Origin: Aquabacterium sp029268225
GTDB lineage: Bacteria; Pseudomonadota; Gammaproteobacteria; Burkholderiales; Burkholderiaceae_C
DNA: 64,000 nt
Reading direction: 5' to 3'
NCBI RefSeq assembly: GCF_037482285.1
Contig: NZ_JBBEYB010000001.1
Coordinates: 310,001 to 374,000, forward strand
Shown in pieces: positions 17,922 through 25,988 of this stretch (positions are counted from its first letter, which is position 1; every line of letters starts with the position of its first letter). The notes under the pieces were generated by a model. That model did not search any database and was not told where the DNA came from. It worked only from the letters and a program-made list of their open reading frames with translations. The position numbers and the translations under genes are program-made.

Positions 17922-18878
17922 ATGTGGCGCCAGCGCGGCCAGCATTGGTGGGGCATCACCCGGGGCGCCATCCAGCTCTGGCTGGACAGCAACGCCTTCA
18001 GCCACGCGGCGGCGCTGGCGTTCTACACGCTGTTCTCGCTTGCTCCGGTGGTCATCATCGCGGTGGCGGTGATTGGGGTGGTGCTCGGCGAGCAGGCTGC
18101 GCAGGGTCAGATCGTGGGCCAACTCCAGGACGTCATGGGTCGTGAGGCGGCGCAAGCCGTCGAGCAGGCGGTGGCCCGATCGAGACTGTCCGAGGCAGGC
18201 TGGCTGCCCACCCTGCTCGGCATCACGGCGCTCCTGACGGGCGCTACCACCGTGTTCGGTCAGATGCAGGTTTCGCTCAACGACATCTGGGGCGTGGCGG
18301 CGCGCCCGGATCGCAGCAGTCTTTTCATGTTTCTCAAGAGCCGCCTGCTTTCGCTCACCGTGGTGCTGGCCATCGGCTTTGTGTTGCTGGTGTCTTTGTT
18401 GTTGGGCGTCGTCTTGCGGGCGGTCCTGCACTTTGCCGATCAGTTCGTGCCCGCGGTGGCAGCGTTGCTGGCCAGTGGCGAAATGCTGCTGTCCCTGCTG
18501 GTCACCGGGCTGCTGTTTGGCACCATCTTCAAGGTGCTGCCCGACGTGGTGCTCAAGTGGCGCGAAGTCGTGGTCGGTGCCCTGGTCACGGCCGTGCTGT
18601 TCGCCATCGGGCGCGATGCGATTGCGCTCTATCTGGCGCAAACCGCCACTGCCTCCACCTACGGTGCGGCCGGCTCGGTGGTGCTGATCCTCTTATGGGT
18701 TTACTATTCTTCCTTGATCCTGCTGTTTGGCGCGGCCTTTACCAAAACCCATCTGCTGGCGCGTGGCCGGTCGGTGGTGCCGCGCAACTCCGCCGTGCTG
18801 GTTCACCGTGAACTGGTGGTGGAGTCGCCCGCGCCACGTTCACCGCCGGCCTCCCGGCAGGACGCCTACCGCTCATGA
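17922..18878 (+). CDS. YihY/BrkB-family inner membrane protein
   Basis: A 318-residue integral membrane protein with about six hydrophobic segments. The start AIQLWLDSNAFSHAAALAFY, followed by TLFSLAPVVIIAVAV, is typical of the YihY/virulence factor BrkB family, once mistaken for ribonuclease BN. The late segment GAAGSVVLILLWVYYSSLIL with GAAFTK is also characteristic. Function is not established for the family; a transport role has been proposed. It starts ten bases after the receiver protein and overlaps the next gene by ATGA, so the three genes are an operon. Confidence 0.9.
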   Translation: MWRQRGQHWWGITRGAIQLWLDSNAFSHAAALAFYTLFSLAPVVIIAVAVIGVVLGEQAAQGQIVGQLQDVMGREAAQAVEQAVARSRLSEAGWLPTLLGITALLTGATTVFGQMQVSLNDIWGVAARPDRSSLFMFLKSRLLSLTVVLAIGFVLLVSLLLGVVLRAVLHFADQFVPAVAALLASGEMLLSLLVTGLLFGTIFKVLPDVVLKWREVVVGALVTAVLFAIGRDAIALYLAQTATASTYGAAGSVVLILLWVYYSSLILLFGAAFTKTHLLARGRSVVPRNSAVLVHRELVVESPAPRSPPASRQDAYRS

Positions 18879-20536
18879 CCGCTGCGCTGCCCCATTCCAT
18901 CGATGATCGACTCCACGTCCTCAAGACGCGGTGGGCCAACTACCTGGCCGAAGGTCGGTTTGAACACTTCATCGAGTTCACTGTGGCCGTCAACAGCCTG
19001 GCGGAACACCTCAATCGCATGCGTCTGCCCGGTCTGGTTCGCGTGTGTGAAGGTTTGGAAAATGCCGCCCTGGCCCGCCTGGGCCAAGATGACAGCCACC
19101 CCCTGGGGGAGCAGGACACCACCGCCTTGCAGCGCCAACTCGACACCCTGTTGGGCGCCGTGGCCAGCGCCAAGCCGCATGTGCCCGATCGGGAGCGCCG
19201 TGTGGAAAGCCCCGCCGCGCCCGAGATCGACTGGATCAAGCCGCGCACAGTGTGGCTCATCAGCGCCCCCGGTCAGCAAGAGTTGGTGCAGGCCCTGGGC
19301 CACCAGCTGCGTTACTTCGGCTTTCAGACGATGGAGCTCCCGTGGGGCGGCGTGCACCCCGAAGGCGATCGGCCCCTGGCCGTGCTGTTCGTCCCCGCCC
19401 CCGATGGACTGCAGCCTGCCGGCCTGCAGTTCGTCACCGACATCCGTGCCAGTTGCCCCGCCAGCCAGCTGTTCTACCTGGGGGTGGCGTCGGCCATCGA
19501 ACCCATTGTGGAGCTGATGCGCGCGGGCATCGACGTGGCCATTCCCGCTGAAGAACAGCATGCCCGCGTGCTCGACCGCATCCTCGACCTCGTTCAGAAC
19601 ATCGAGCAGGAGAAATACCGCGTCCTGGTGGTCGAGGATTCTCGGGTGGCCGTGGCCCTGATCCAGCGCACCTTGGCCGAACACGGCATCGACAGCCATG
19701 CCATCCGTGACCCAGGCACCTTGTTCGATGTGCTCGAATCGTATCGGCCCGATCTGGTGCTGATGGACATGTTCATGCCACGCTTCAACGGCGTGGAGGC
19801 CACCCGCGTGCTGCGACAGATGTCGGCCTACAGCACCCTGCCCATCGTCTACCTCTCGGGGGCCACCGATGTCGGCATGCAGGTCGAGGCCTTGCGTCTG
19901 GGGGGGGATCAGTTCCTCACCAAGCCGTTCAATCCGGTGCTGTTGGCCGCGGTCGTCAAGACCAAGATCGAGCGCTTCCGCGAGACCCAGCGCTCGACCC
20001 GGCTCGATGGCCTCACCGGCCTGCTCAACCACACGGCCGCCAAATCTCGTCTGGCGGGACTGGTGCAGCAGTTCGGATCGCCAGGGGCGTCGACCGAGGC
20101 TGGCACCCAGGGGGCGCTGACCGTCGCCATGATCGACATCGATCATTTCAAGGCGATCAACGACACCTACGGCCACCCTGTGGGCGATCAGGTCATCCGG
20201 GCGCTGGCCTGGTTGCTCAAGGGGCGCTTGCGCGCGAGCGACCTCATCGGTCGCTACGGTGGGGAGGAGTTCCTCATTGCCTTGCCTGGGGTCAGTCTGG
20301 AGCAGGCCGTCACCGTCATTGACCGCATCCGCGCCGACTTTGCCGCTTTGCCGCACGCGCACCCGGGCGGCGCTTTGCGGGCCACCTTCAGCGCCGGTGT
20401 GGCCACCTTCCCGATGTTCGACGCCGCGGCCAGCCTCACCGAAGCGGCCGACGGCGCATTGCTGCATGCCAAGCGCCTGGGGCGCAACCGTGTCGAGGCG
20501 GCCGCGCTGGCGGCCCACCTGCACAGCGTGGCCTGA
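18875..20536 (+). CDS. Receiver-GGDEF diguanylate cyclase with degenerate Hpt- and receiver-like N-terminal domains
   Basis: A 553-residue protein. Residues about 1-95 are helical and resemble an Hpt domain but lack the phosphorylatable His. Residues about 125-240 look like a second receiver fold without the aspartate pocket (VLFVPAP where Asp is expected). A complete receiver follows: VLVVEDSRVA, LVLMDMFMPRFNG with the acceptor Asp, and FLTKPF. The GGDEF domain is intact (GRYGGEEFLIALPG) and keeps the inhibitory RxxD as RASD. It should therefore make cyclic-di-GMP on phosphorylation and be feedback-inhibited. The four-base overlap with the BrkB-like gene suggests coupling. No cognate kinase is in the window. 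Confidence 0.9.
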   Translation: MTAALPHSIDDRLHVLKTRWANYLAEGRFEHFIEFTVAVNSLAEHLNRMRLPGLVRVCEGLENAALARLGQDDSHPLGEQDTTALQRQLDTLLGAVASAKPHVPDRERRVESPAAPEIDWIKPRTVWLISAPGQQELVQALGHQLRYFGFQTMELPWGGVHPEGDRPLAVLFVPAPDGLQPAGLQFVTDIRASCPASQLFYLGVASAIEPIVELMRAGIDVAIPAEEQHARVLDRILDLVQNIEQEKYRVLVVEDSRVAVALIQRTLAEHGIDSHAIRDPGTLFDVLESYRPDLVLMDMFMPRFNGVEATRVLRQMSAYSTLPIVYLSGATDVGMQVEALRLGGDQFLTKPFNPVLLAAVVKTKIERFRETQRSTRLDGLTGLLNHTAAKSRLAGLVQQFGSPGASTEAGTQGALTVAMIDIDHFKAINDTYGHPVGDQVIRALAWLLKGRLRASDLIGRYGGEEFLIALPGVSLEQAVTVIDRIRADFAALPHAHPGGALRATFSAGVATFPMFDAAASLTEAADGALLHAKRLGRNRVEAAALAAHLHSVA

Positions 20537-20548
20537 GCCGGCACGCGT

Positions 20549-20577
20549 TTGACACCATCCGGGTTCGTTTTTACACT
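20549..20577 (+). promoter_or_regulatory. Near-consensus sigma-70 promoter
   Basis: TTGACA, exactly 17 bases, then TACACT. Transcription should begin near 20584 and read the two small genes that follow. Confidence 0.7.
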
Positions 20578-20581
20578 GCAG

Positions 20582-20606
20582 CCATGGGTGCTTAGTACGC
20601 CCATGG
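20582..20606 (+). promoter_or_regulatory. Palindromic leader element CCATGGG/CCCATGG
   Basis: A seven-base inverted repeat with an 11-base loop falls at the expected transcription start. It could be an operator or a 5' mRNA hairpin. Confidence 0.45.
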
Positions 20607-20696
20607 TTGAATGCAAAGCGTGATCAACGTGTGACATTGGCCGCTGATGCGGCTTTGGTGCGCCGTGGCTCGCGAACCTTGAATGGAGGTGGTGCC

Positions 20697-21107
20697 ATGT
20701 CCTTGGCCATCCAGAATGCAACGGGTCCATCCGATCTCCGCGCCATGATGCAGGCCCGCACCGAGGCGGCGCAGCGGCGCGCCGACGGCATGGTGCCTCG
20801 CTCGGCCGACGTGGTGGCCGAGCGCCGTGACAACACGGGCGCGCAGTCCATGGAAGATGCGGGCTGGATGGCCATGCAGAGCCGTCTGGCCGATTCCGCC
20901 TCTCGCACCGTGCTGGCGCAGACCACGGCCAGCATGCAGCCGGTCACACCCAGCGATGCGGCGCCTCAGGCACAGGCTGCCGTCAACGACCGCGCCAGCA
21001 TGGCGGCTCAGAGCGCGGCGACGTACGCAGCGATGCAGCAAGCGGGCGTGTCGGCGCTGACCACCACCGATGCCATGCGCGAACGGTCGCTCTCGTTGCG
21101 CGCCTGA
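20697..21107 (+). CDS. Hypothetical protein, Ala/Gln/Met-rich
   Basis: I do not recognise this 136-residue protein. It has a textbook ribosome site, GGAGGT at 20685-20690, six bases before the ATG, and a strong promoter upstream, so it is very likely expressed. The product is hydrophilic, rich in Ala, Gln, Met, Ser and Arg, with no signal peptide, membrane segment or Cys. It looks largely helical or disordered. The next small gene begins 34 bases on and has similar composition. Position after a cyclic-di-GMP gene may hint at a surface or motility role, but nothing in the sequence proves it. Confidence 0.7.
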   Translation: MSLAIQNATGPSDLRAMMQARTEAAQRRADGMVPRSADVVAERRDNTGAQSMEDAGWMAMQSRLADSASRTVLAQTTASMQPVTPSDAAPQAQAAVNDRASMAAQSAATYAAMQQAGVSALTTTDAMRERSLSLRA

Positions 21108-21141
21108 GGAGCTTGTTCGGCGCGGAGTCCGAGTTGTTGTC

Positions 21142-21558
21142 ATGACCACGCTTGCCATCTCCTCCTCGGCCAACCTGATGCGCGCCAGCTTTCAGGAGCC
21201 CACCGTCGCCCGTTTGCGCCAGGCAGCGGAGCGTGCCCAGCAGACCGCCGACAAGCTCCAACTTCAGGCGCGCGATGCCTGGCAACAAGCCGCCCGAGCC
21301 GAAGCCAATGCGCGCGGGCTGGACAGCCGCGCCACCCAGGCGCTGGCCGATGCAGGGCAGGCCCAGGACAAGCTCGTCACCTTCACCTCCGGGATCACGG
21401 AGGCATCCCCCGCACCCTCTGCGGCCGATGCCGAAGTGACGAGGGCCCCTCTCCTTCCCGCATCCATGCCCCCACCCGCGTGGATGTCGACGCCGTCCCC
21501 TGCCAGCGTCAACAATCTCGGTCAGCGCGTCGGTACGGTCCTCAGTGTGACCGCGTGA
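21142..21558 (+). CDS. Hypothetical coiled-coil protein
   Basis: An unrecognised 138-residue protein. Residues about 15-75 form an Ala/Gln-rich amphipathic helix likely to coil (VARLRQAAERAQQTADKLQ); the C-terminal half is Pro/Ser/Ala-rich and probably disordered. There is no signal peptide or membrane segment. A GGAGT sequence lies a rather long 14 bases before the ATG. It probably shares the promoter at 20549 with the preceding small gene, and the two may work together. Confidence 0.6.
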   Translation: MTTLAISSSANLMRASFQEPTVARLRQAAERAQQTADKLQLQARDAWQQAARAEANARGLDSRATQALADAGQAQDKLVTFTSGITEASPAPSAADAEVTRAPLLPASMPPPAWMSTPSPASVNNLGQRVGTVLSVTA

Positions 21559-21690
21559 TCGCTTGATCGCATGGACTGCTAACATGCCCCAACGCCTTGT
21601 CGTGGCGTGGCATGGGCGGTGAACGCTCGCCACCTTGGCTTGGGAGCCAGCCCGCTCGGCATTATCTGATGAACAGGGAGATGAGGGACC

Positions 21691-22638
21691 ATGCCTGTCT
21701 TGAGTGCGCTCGACGATGACAATGCGGTGTACCGCACCCTGCTGGAGTCGACCCAGGCCATTCCGTGGAAGATCGATTGGGCATCCAAGCAGTTTGCCTA
21801 CATCGGCCCTCAGATCGAGGCCTTGCTGGGTTGGAGCCCGCAAAGCTGGATGACCGTGGAAGACTGGGCGACGCGCATGCATCCGGACGATCGCGAGCGC
21901 GTGGTCAACTTCTGTGTCGCCCAGTCCCAGGCAGGGGTGGACCACGAGGCCGACTATCGTGCCCTGACCAAGGACAACGGTTACGTCTGGATCCGCGACG
22001 TGGTGCATGTCGTGCGCAACGACCTGGGCGAGGTCGAGGCCTTGATCGGTTTCATGTTCGACATCAGCGAGCGCAAGAAGACCGAAGAAAAGCTCCTGGC
22101 CCTGCAGAAGGAGCTCGAGGACCTGTCTTTCAAGGATGGTCTGACCCACATCGCCAATCGGCGGCGCTTCGATGCCAGCTTCGAACTGGAGTGGGGCAGT
22201 GCCAGCCGACTGCGCCAGCCCCTGTCCGTTCTGCTGTTCGACATCGATTACTTCAAGCAGTACAACGATCTGTACGGTCACATCCGAGGGGACCGCTGCC
22301 TGGTGGACATCGCGCAGACACTCAGTCTGGCGCTCGATGGGCCACGCGACCTGGTCGCGCGCTTTGGCGGTGAGGAGTTCATCGTCTTGCTGCCGGGGGC
22401 CGATGCCACGGTGGCGAAGAAGGTTGCCGAGCGCTGCCAGCGCCTCATCCACAAGCAGGCGATCGTCCATGCCGACTCACCGCATGGCCAATGCGTCACC
22501 GTCAGTGTGGGGGTGGGGACCGTTGTGCCCGACGCATCTCGCCATCCCGCCAGCTTCATCGAGGCCGTGGATCAGCAGCTGTATGCGGCCAAGAAAAATG
22601 GCAAGAATCGCATCGAGGTCGTTGGCGCGGTCGGGTGA
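21691..22638 (+). CDS. PAS-GGDEF diguanylate cyclase
   Basis: A 315-residue cytoplasmic protein with one PAS fold of the PAS_3 type (residues about 20-125; FAYIGPQIEALLGWSPQSW and ADYRALTKDNGYVWIRD), a short linker helix, and a GGDEF domain (RFGGEEFIVLLPG). The active site is intact, including FDIDYFKQYND for metal binding. The inhibitory RxxD position reads GPRD, so product inhibition at that site is likely lost. The order of domains suggests signal input through the PAS ligand pocket. The gene stands alone with GGGA before the ATG. Confidence 0.93.
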   Translation: MPVLSALDDDNAVYRTLLESTQAIPWKIDWASKQFAYIGPQIEALLGWSPQSWMTVEDWATRMHPDDRERVVNFCVAQSQAGVDHEADYRALTKDNGYVWIRDVVHVVRNDLGEVEALIGFMFDISERKKTEEKLLALQKELEDLSFKDGLTHIANRRRFDASFELEWGSASRLRQPLSVLLFDIDYFKQYNDLYGHIRGDRCLVDIAQTLSLALDGPRDLVARFGGEEFIVLLPGADATVAKKVAERCQRLIHKQAIVHADSPHGQCVTVSVGVGTVVPDASRHPASFIEAVDQQLYAAKKNGKNRIEVVGAVG

Positions 22639-22675
22639 CCTAGGGCTGGCGCCGCCCGCCCCCACGGTTTGCCGG

Positions 22676-23467
22676 TCAGAAACTGTAGCCCACCGCGAGC
22701 ACCGTGGACAGGCTGCCTTCGTCTCGCACGATGGGGCTGCGTCGCGCATCGCCCAGCAGCGTGGTGTGGGTCAGGGAGCCCGTCAAGACCCAAGTTGGGC
22801 TCACGCGATAGACCAGTGAGGTGCCCAGGCGCACATCTCTGAGTCCGCTGTCTGGCTTGAAGCTGGCATAGCCGCTGCGCAGGGACTGTGCTGCATCGAT
22901 GCCGTAGTACGACTGCATGTAGGCGGCATTGGCCCAGGTGGTGGCCAGGTTGGCTCCCAGGCGCAGACTTGGGGTCAGGGGGACGCTCCAGCCTGCGCCC
23001 AGATCGACCAGCAGACCGTCGCGATCTTTGCCGCTCCCGTGGCGCAGCGATGAACTCAGCGTCAGTCCACGCATCGGACTGATGTTGAAAAATGCGCCCC
23101 ACTCAGGGCGGGGATCGATGTCGCCCAAGCCCCGCAACGCCTCGCTGCGATGCGCCTTGCGACCGAAATCGGCCGTCACGCGCACGCCATACGCCTTGTC
23201 CGCCTGCTTGGATGCGTTGTATCCGATGCCGTTCAGTGCGCCGGCAAACCAGCCGTTCTGCCACTGGTAATCGATGCTGGGCAACATGCGCACACGCGTT
23301 TCATCCGAGCCGCTGTAGCGCGGGCCGACCAGCACGGCGGCGCCCACCGTGCCACCCTCCGTCACGTTCGGCGCGATGGCCCGACGGTAAAAGTCGGCTT
23401 GAGCGTGAGCAAGTCCGCAGGCGCTGGCCAGCGCGAGGGTCGCAAAGCAGGTCGCGGAGAGTTTCAT
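22676..23467 (-). CDS. MipA/OmpV-family outer membrane protein
   Basis: A 263-residue exported protein: signal peptide ending at LAHAQA, then an all-beta barrel. The segment VGAAVLVGPRYSGSDETRVRMLPSIDYQW, here noted as YSGSDETRVRMLP, and the final VLAVGYSF ending in Phe are typical of MipA/OmpV. Family members include the MltA-interacting scaffold MipA and OmpV-type porins; which role applies here is not clear. An AAAGAG site precedes ATG 23467. A 22-base inverted repeat lies 80 bases upstream and may bind a regulator. Confidence 0.88.
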   Translation of the reverse strand: MKLSATCFATLALASACGLAHAQADFYRRAIAPNVTEGGTVGAAVLVGPRYSGSDETRVRMLPSIDYQWQNGWFAGALNGIGYNASKQADKAYGVRVTADFGRKAHRSEALRGLGDIDPRPEWGAFFNISPMRGLTLSSSLRHGSGKDRDGLLVDLGAGWSVPLTPSLRLGANLATTWANAAYMQSYYGIDAAQSLRSGYASFKPDSGLRDVRLGTSLVYRVSPTWVLTGSLTHTTLLGDARRSPIVRDEGSLSTVLAVGYSF

Positions 23468-23546
23468 GGCGGGCTCTTTCAGGTGGACGGGCGCAAGACA
23501 CTGCCGTGGGGCCGGGGTGCGAGGAGGGATTTCCCTGCGCATACTG

Positions 23547-23568
23547 ATCAGTCTATATTAAGACTGAT
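23547..23568. promoter_or_regulatory. Inverted repeat ATCAGTC-N8-GACTGAT upstream of mipA
   Basis: A perfect seven-base inverted repeat with an AT-rich centre in otherwise GC-rich DNA, overlapping a further palindrome ACTGATCAGT. The AT-rich centre may include the mipA -10. It looks like a repressor or response-regulator operator. Confidence 0.45.
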
Positions 23569-23680
23569 TGGTTATGTGTGCCGTGACCTGTGCCCATCGG
23601 ATGGCTTCACGAGTGATGCGCGGGCCTGAAGTTCAAGCGGATGGGGCAGGGCGGACGCTCGGTGCGTCTGCCCTGCGTGG

Positions 23681-24493
23681 TCAGAGGCTGAAGTCGTAAT
23701 CCACCGTCAGCGGCGCATGGTCGCTGAACCACTGTTCCTTGAACACCGCCGCCTGTCGGGCCGTCTCGGCCAGTGCGGGCGTGGCCAAGTGGTAGTCAAT
23801 GCGCCAGCCCACGTTCTTCGCGCGGGCCTGGCCGCGGTTGCTCCACCATGTGTAGCACTCTTCCGTCGTGTCGGGGTGCAGATGGCGGTACACGTCCACC
23901 AGCCGGGTGCGGCCAGCTGGGTCCAGCAGCTTGGTCATCCAGGCGCGCTCCTCGGGCAGGAAGCCACTGTTCTTCAGATTGCCCTTCCAGTTCTTCAGGT
24001 CGACTTCCTTGTGCGCGATGTTCACATCGCCGATCAGGATGAACTCGCGGTCCTCGCGCAGGCGCGCCAGGTGCGGCTCGATCATGTCCAGAAAGCGGAA
24101 CTTGGCCTGCTGGCGCTCGTCGCTGCTGGAGCCACTGGGAAAGTAGCAGCTGATCAGCGACAGCTTGCGTCCCGGCTTGTCAAAGCGCAGCTCCACATAG
24201 CGCCCCTCGGGGTCGAACTCGCCGCTCGGGTCGGCCTCACCCAGGCCGATGATCACGTCCGAGGGTTCGTGCTTGGTGTACATCCCCACCCCGGAATACC
24301 CCTTCTTCTCGGCGTGATGAAAATGCCCATTCATACCGGCAATGCTCTTCAATGGCGCCGGCATGTCGTCCACGTGCACCTTCAGCTCTTGCACACCCAT
24401 ACAATCGGCTGAAACACTTTCAGCCCAGGGCACCAGCCCTTTGGTTGCCGCCGAGCGGACGCCGTTGAGGTTGAGAGAGACCAGACGAAACAC
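23681..24493 (-). CDS. xthA: Exodeoxyribonuclease III
   Basis: A 270-residue AP endonuclease and 3'-5' exonuclease of the EEP fold used in base-excision repair. Motifs are LVSLNLNGVRSA, VQELKVHVDDMP with the metal-binding Glu, SCYFPSG, LIGDVNIAH with Asp-Asn, and WFSDHAPLTVDYDF with the Asp-His pair. The start is a GTG at 24493, the only codon that leaves the conserved N-terminus. Only 15 bases separate it from pyrE on the other strand, so at least one promoter lies within the neighbour's coding region. The Shine-Dalgarno match is poor. Confidence 0.92.
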   Translation of the reverse strand: MFRLVSLNLNGVRSAATKGLVPWAESVSADCMGVQELKVHVDDMPAPLKSIAGMNGHFHHAEKKGYSGVGMYTKHEPSDVIIGLGEADPSGEFDPEGRYVELRFDKPGRKLSLISCYFPSGSSSDERQQAKFRFLDMIEPHLARLREDREFILIGDVNIAHKEVDLKNWKGNLKNSGFLPEERAWMTKLLDPAGRTRLVDVYRHLHPDTTEECYTWWSNRGQARAKNVGWRIDYHLATPALAETARQAAVFKEQWFSDHAPLTVDYDFSL

Positions 24494-24508
24494 GAGACAC
24501 CATTCATC

Positions 24509-25186
24509 ATGAGCAACACCCCTGCCAACGACACACTCGCTCAGGACTTCGTGGCCTTTGCGGTGCAATCCCAGGTGCTGCGGTTTGGAGAGTTCAAGAC
24601 CAAGGCCGGGCGTCTGTCGCCCTATTTCTTCAATGCCGGCTTGTTCGACGACGGCGCCAAACTGGGCCGCCTGGCTGAATTCTATGCACGCCGCCTGATC
24701 GAGTCCGGTTTGCAGTTCGACATGCTGTTCGGCCCGGCCTACAAGGGCATCACCCTGGCCGCTGCCGTGTCGATCGAACTGGCCCGCCTGGGTCACAACA
24801 AGCCCTTCGCCTACAACCGCAAGGAAGCCAAGGACCACGGCGAAGGCGGCACCCTGGTGGGCGCGCCCGTGCAGGGCCGTGTTCTCATCATCGACGACGT
24901 GATCTCGGCAGGCACCTCGGTGCGCGAGTCCATCGAGCTGATCAAGGCGGCCGGTGCCACCCCCTGCGGTGTCACCATCGCGCTCGACCGCCAGGAAAAG
25001 GCCACCGCCAACGGCCAGGACGCCGCTGAGAGCGCGGTCCAGCAGGTCGAGCAGCACTACGGTCTGCCGGTTGTGGCCATCGCCACCCTGGGCGACCTGC
25101 TGCGCTATCTCGAAACCCAGTCCGATCCCGCCCTGACGGCGTTTCACCCTGCGGTGCTCGCTTACCGTCAACGTTACGGGGTCTGA
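24509..25186 (+). CDS. pyrE: Orotate phosphoribosyltransferase
   Basis: A 225-residue enzyme joining orotate to PRPP to give orotidine monophosphate in pyrimidine synthesis. The PRPP-binding signature is VLIIDDVISAGTSVRES; the active-site loop is YNRKEAKDHGEGG. LFGPAYKGI is the conserved substrate segment. Length is as expected, with a small insertion (EKATANGQDAAES) near the C-terminus. It is divergent from xthA, an arrangement common in Burkholderiales and other proteobacteria. Confidence 0.97.
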   Translation: MSNTPANDTLAQDFVAFAVQSQVLRFGEFKTKAGRLSPYFFNAGLFDDGAKLGRLAEFYARRLIESGLQFDMLFGPAYKGITLAAAVSIELARLGHNKPFAYNRKEAKDHGEGGTLVGAPVQGRVLIIDDVISAGTSVRESIELIKAAGATPCGVTIALDRQEKATANGQDAAESAVQQVEQHYGLPVVAIATLGDLLRYLETQSDPALTAFHPAVLAYRQRYGV

Positions 25187-25241
25187 CGCGTTTTATGATG
25201 AGTACGTCGGTGCTGCGCGCGCCGTCCTCGCCGGAGTCGCC

Positions 25242-25982
25242 ATGTTGAAGTGCCCCCTGATTGCCGCTCGCTCCCCTCGTGCTTTGGCCCTCGGGTCGGT
25301 GCTCGTGTGGGCGGGGCTGGTGGCAGGCGGTACGGGCAGCGCTTGGGCGCAAACGAAGTCCAGCACCGGGGCCATCTACACCTGCATCGATGGCACGGGC
25401 AAGCGCCTGACCTCAGACCGCGTGATCCACGAGTGTCTGGATCGCGAGCAGCGTGTGCTCAACAAGGATGGCTCGGTGCGCACGGTGATTCAGCCGCGCA
25501 TGAGCGCAGAGGAGCGCGCCCAGGCCGAGGCGCGCAAGCGTGAGCAGGCGCTGGCCGAGGCCGCACAGAAGGATGCCGTGCGGCGCGACCGCAACCTGTT
25601 GATGCGCTTTCCCAACGAGCCCGCGCACAACAAGGCGCGCGAGGCCGCGATGGACGACTTGCTCAAAGGCATTGCCTTGTCGGACAGGCGCTTGCAAGAC
25701 CTGCGTGCCGAGCGCAAGCCGCTGGATGCGGAAACCGAGTTCTACAAAGGCAAACGCCTGCCGGCCAAGCTGCGCACCCAGATCGAGGCCAATGATGCGC
25801 AACAGCAGGCGCAGCGCGACATCATCCAGCAGCAGCGTGCCGAGATGGTGCGCCTGAACGCCATCTACGACGCCGAGTTGTGGCGCCTGCGCCAGATGTG
25901 GGCTGGGGCCCAGCCAGGGACCGTGCCCATGCCCACCTTGCCCAAGGCATCCGGGGTGCCCAGCACCCCGGTGGTCCGCTGA
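25242..25982 (+). CDS. DUF4124-type periplasmic protein
   Basis: A 246-residue protein with a signal peptide (cleaved after SAWAQ) and an N-terminal DUF4124-like module: GAIYTCIDGTGKRLTSDRVI with one Cys pair partner in HECLDRE. Residues 85-225 are highly charged and helical, probably a coiled coil. Its function is unknown. GGAG lies five bases before the ATG. It follows pyrE by 55 bases and is convergent with gatB, six bases apart. Confidence 0.8.
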   Translation: MLKCPLIAARSPRALALGSVLVWAGLVAGGTGSAWAQTKSSTGAIYTCIDGTGKRLTSDRVIHECLDREQRVLNKDGSVRTVIQPRMSAEERAQAEARKREQALAEAAQKDAVRRDRNLLMRFPNEPAHNKAREAAMDDLLKGIALSDRRLQDLRAERKPLDAETEFYKGKRLPAKLRTQIEANDAQQQAQRDIIQQQRAEMVRLNAIYDAELWRLRQMWAGAQPGTVPMPTLPKASGVPSTPVVR

Positions 25983-25988
25983 GCGGCT

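Noticed and set aside
18875..20536. Hybrid histidine kinase
   Set aside because: There is no HATPase domain or phospho-accepting His; the output is GGDEF.
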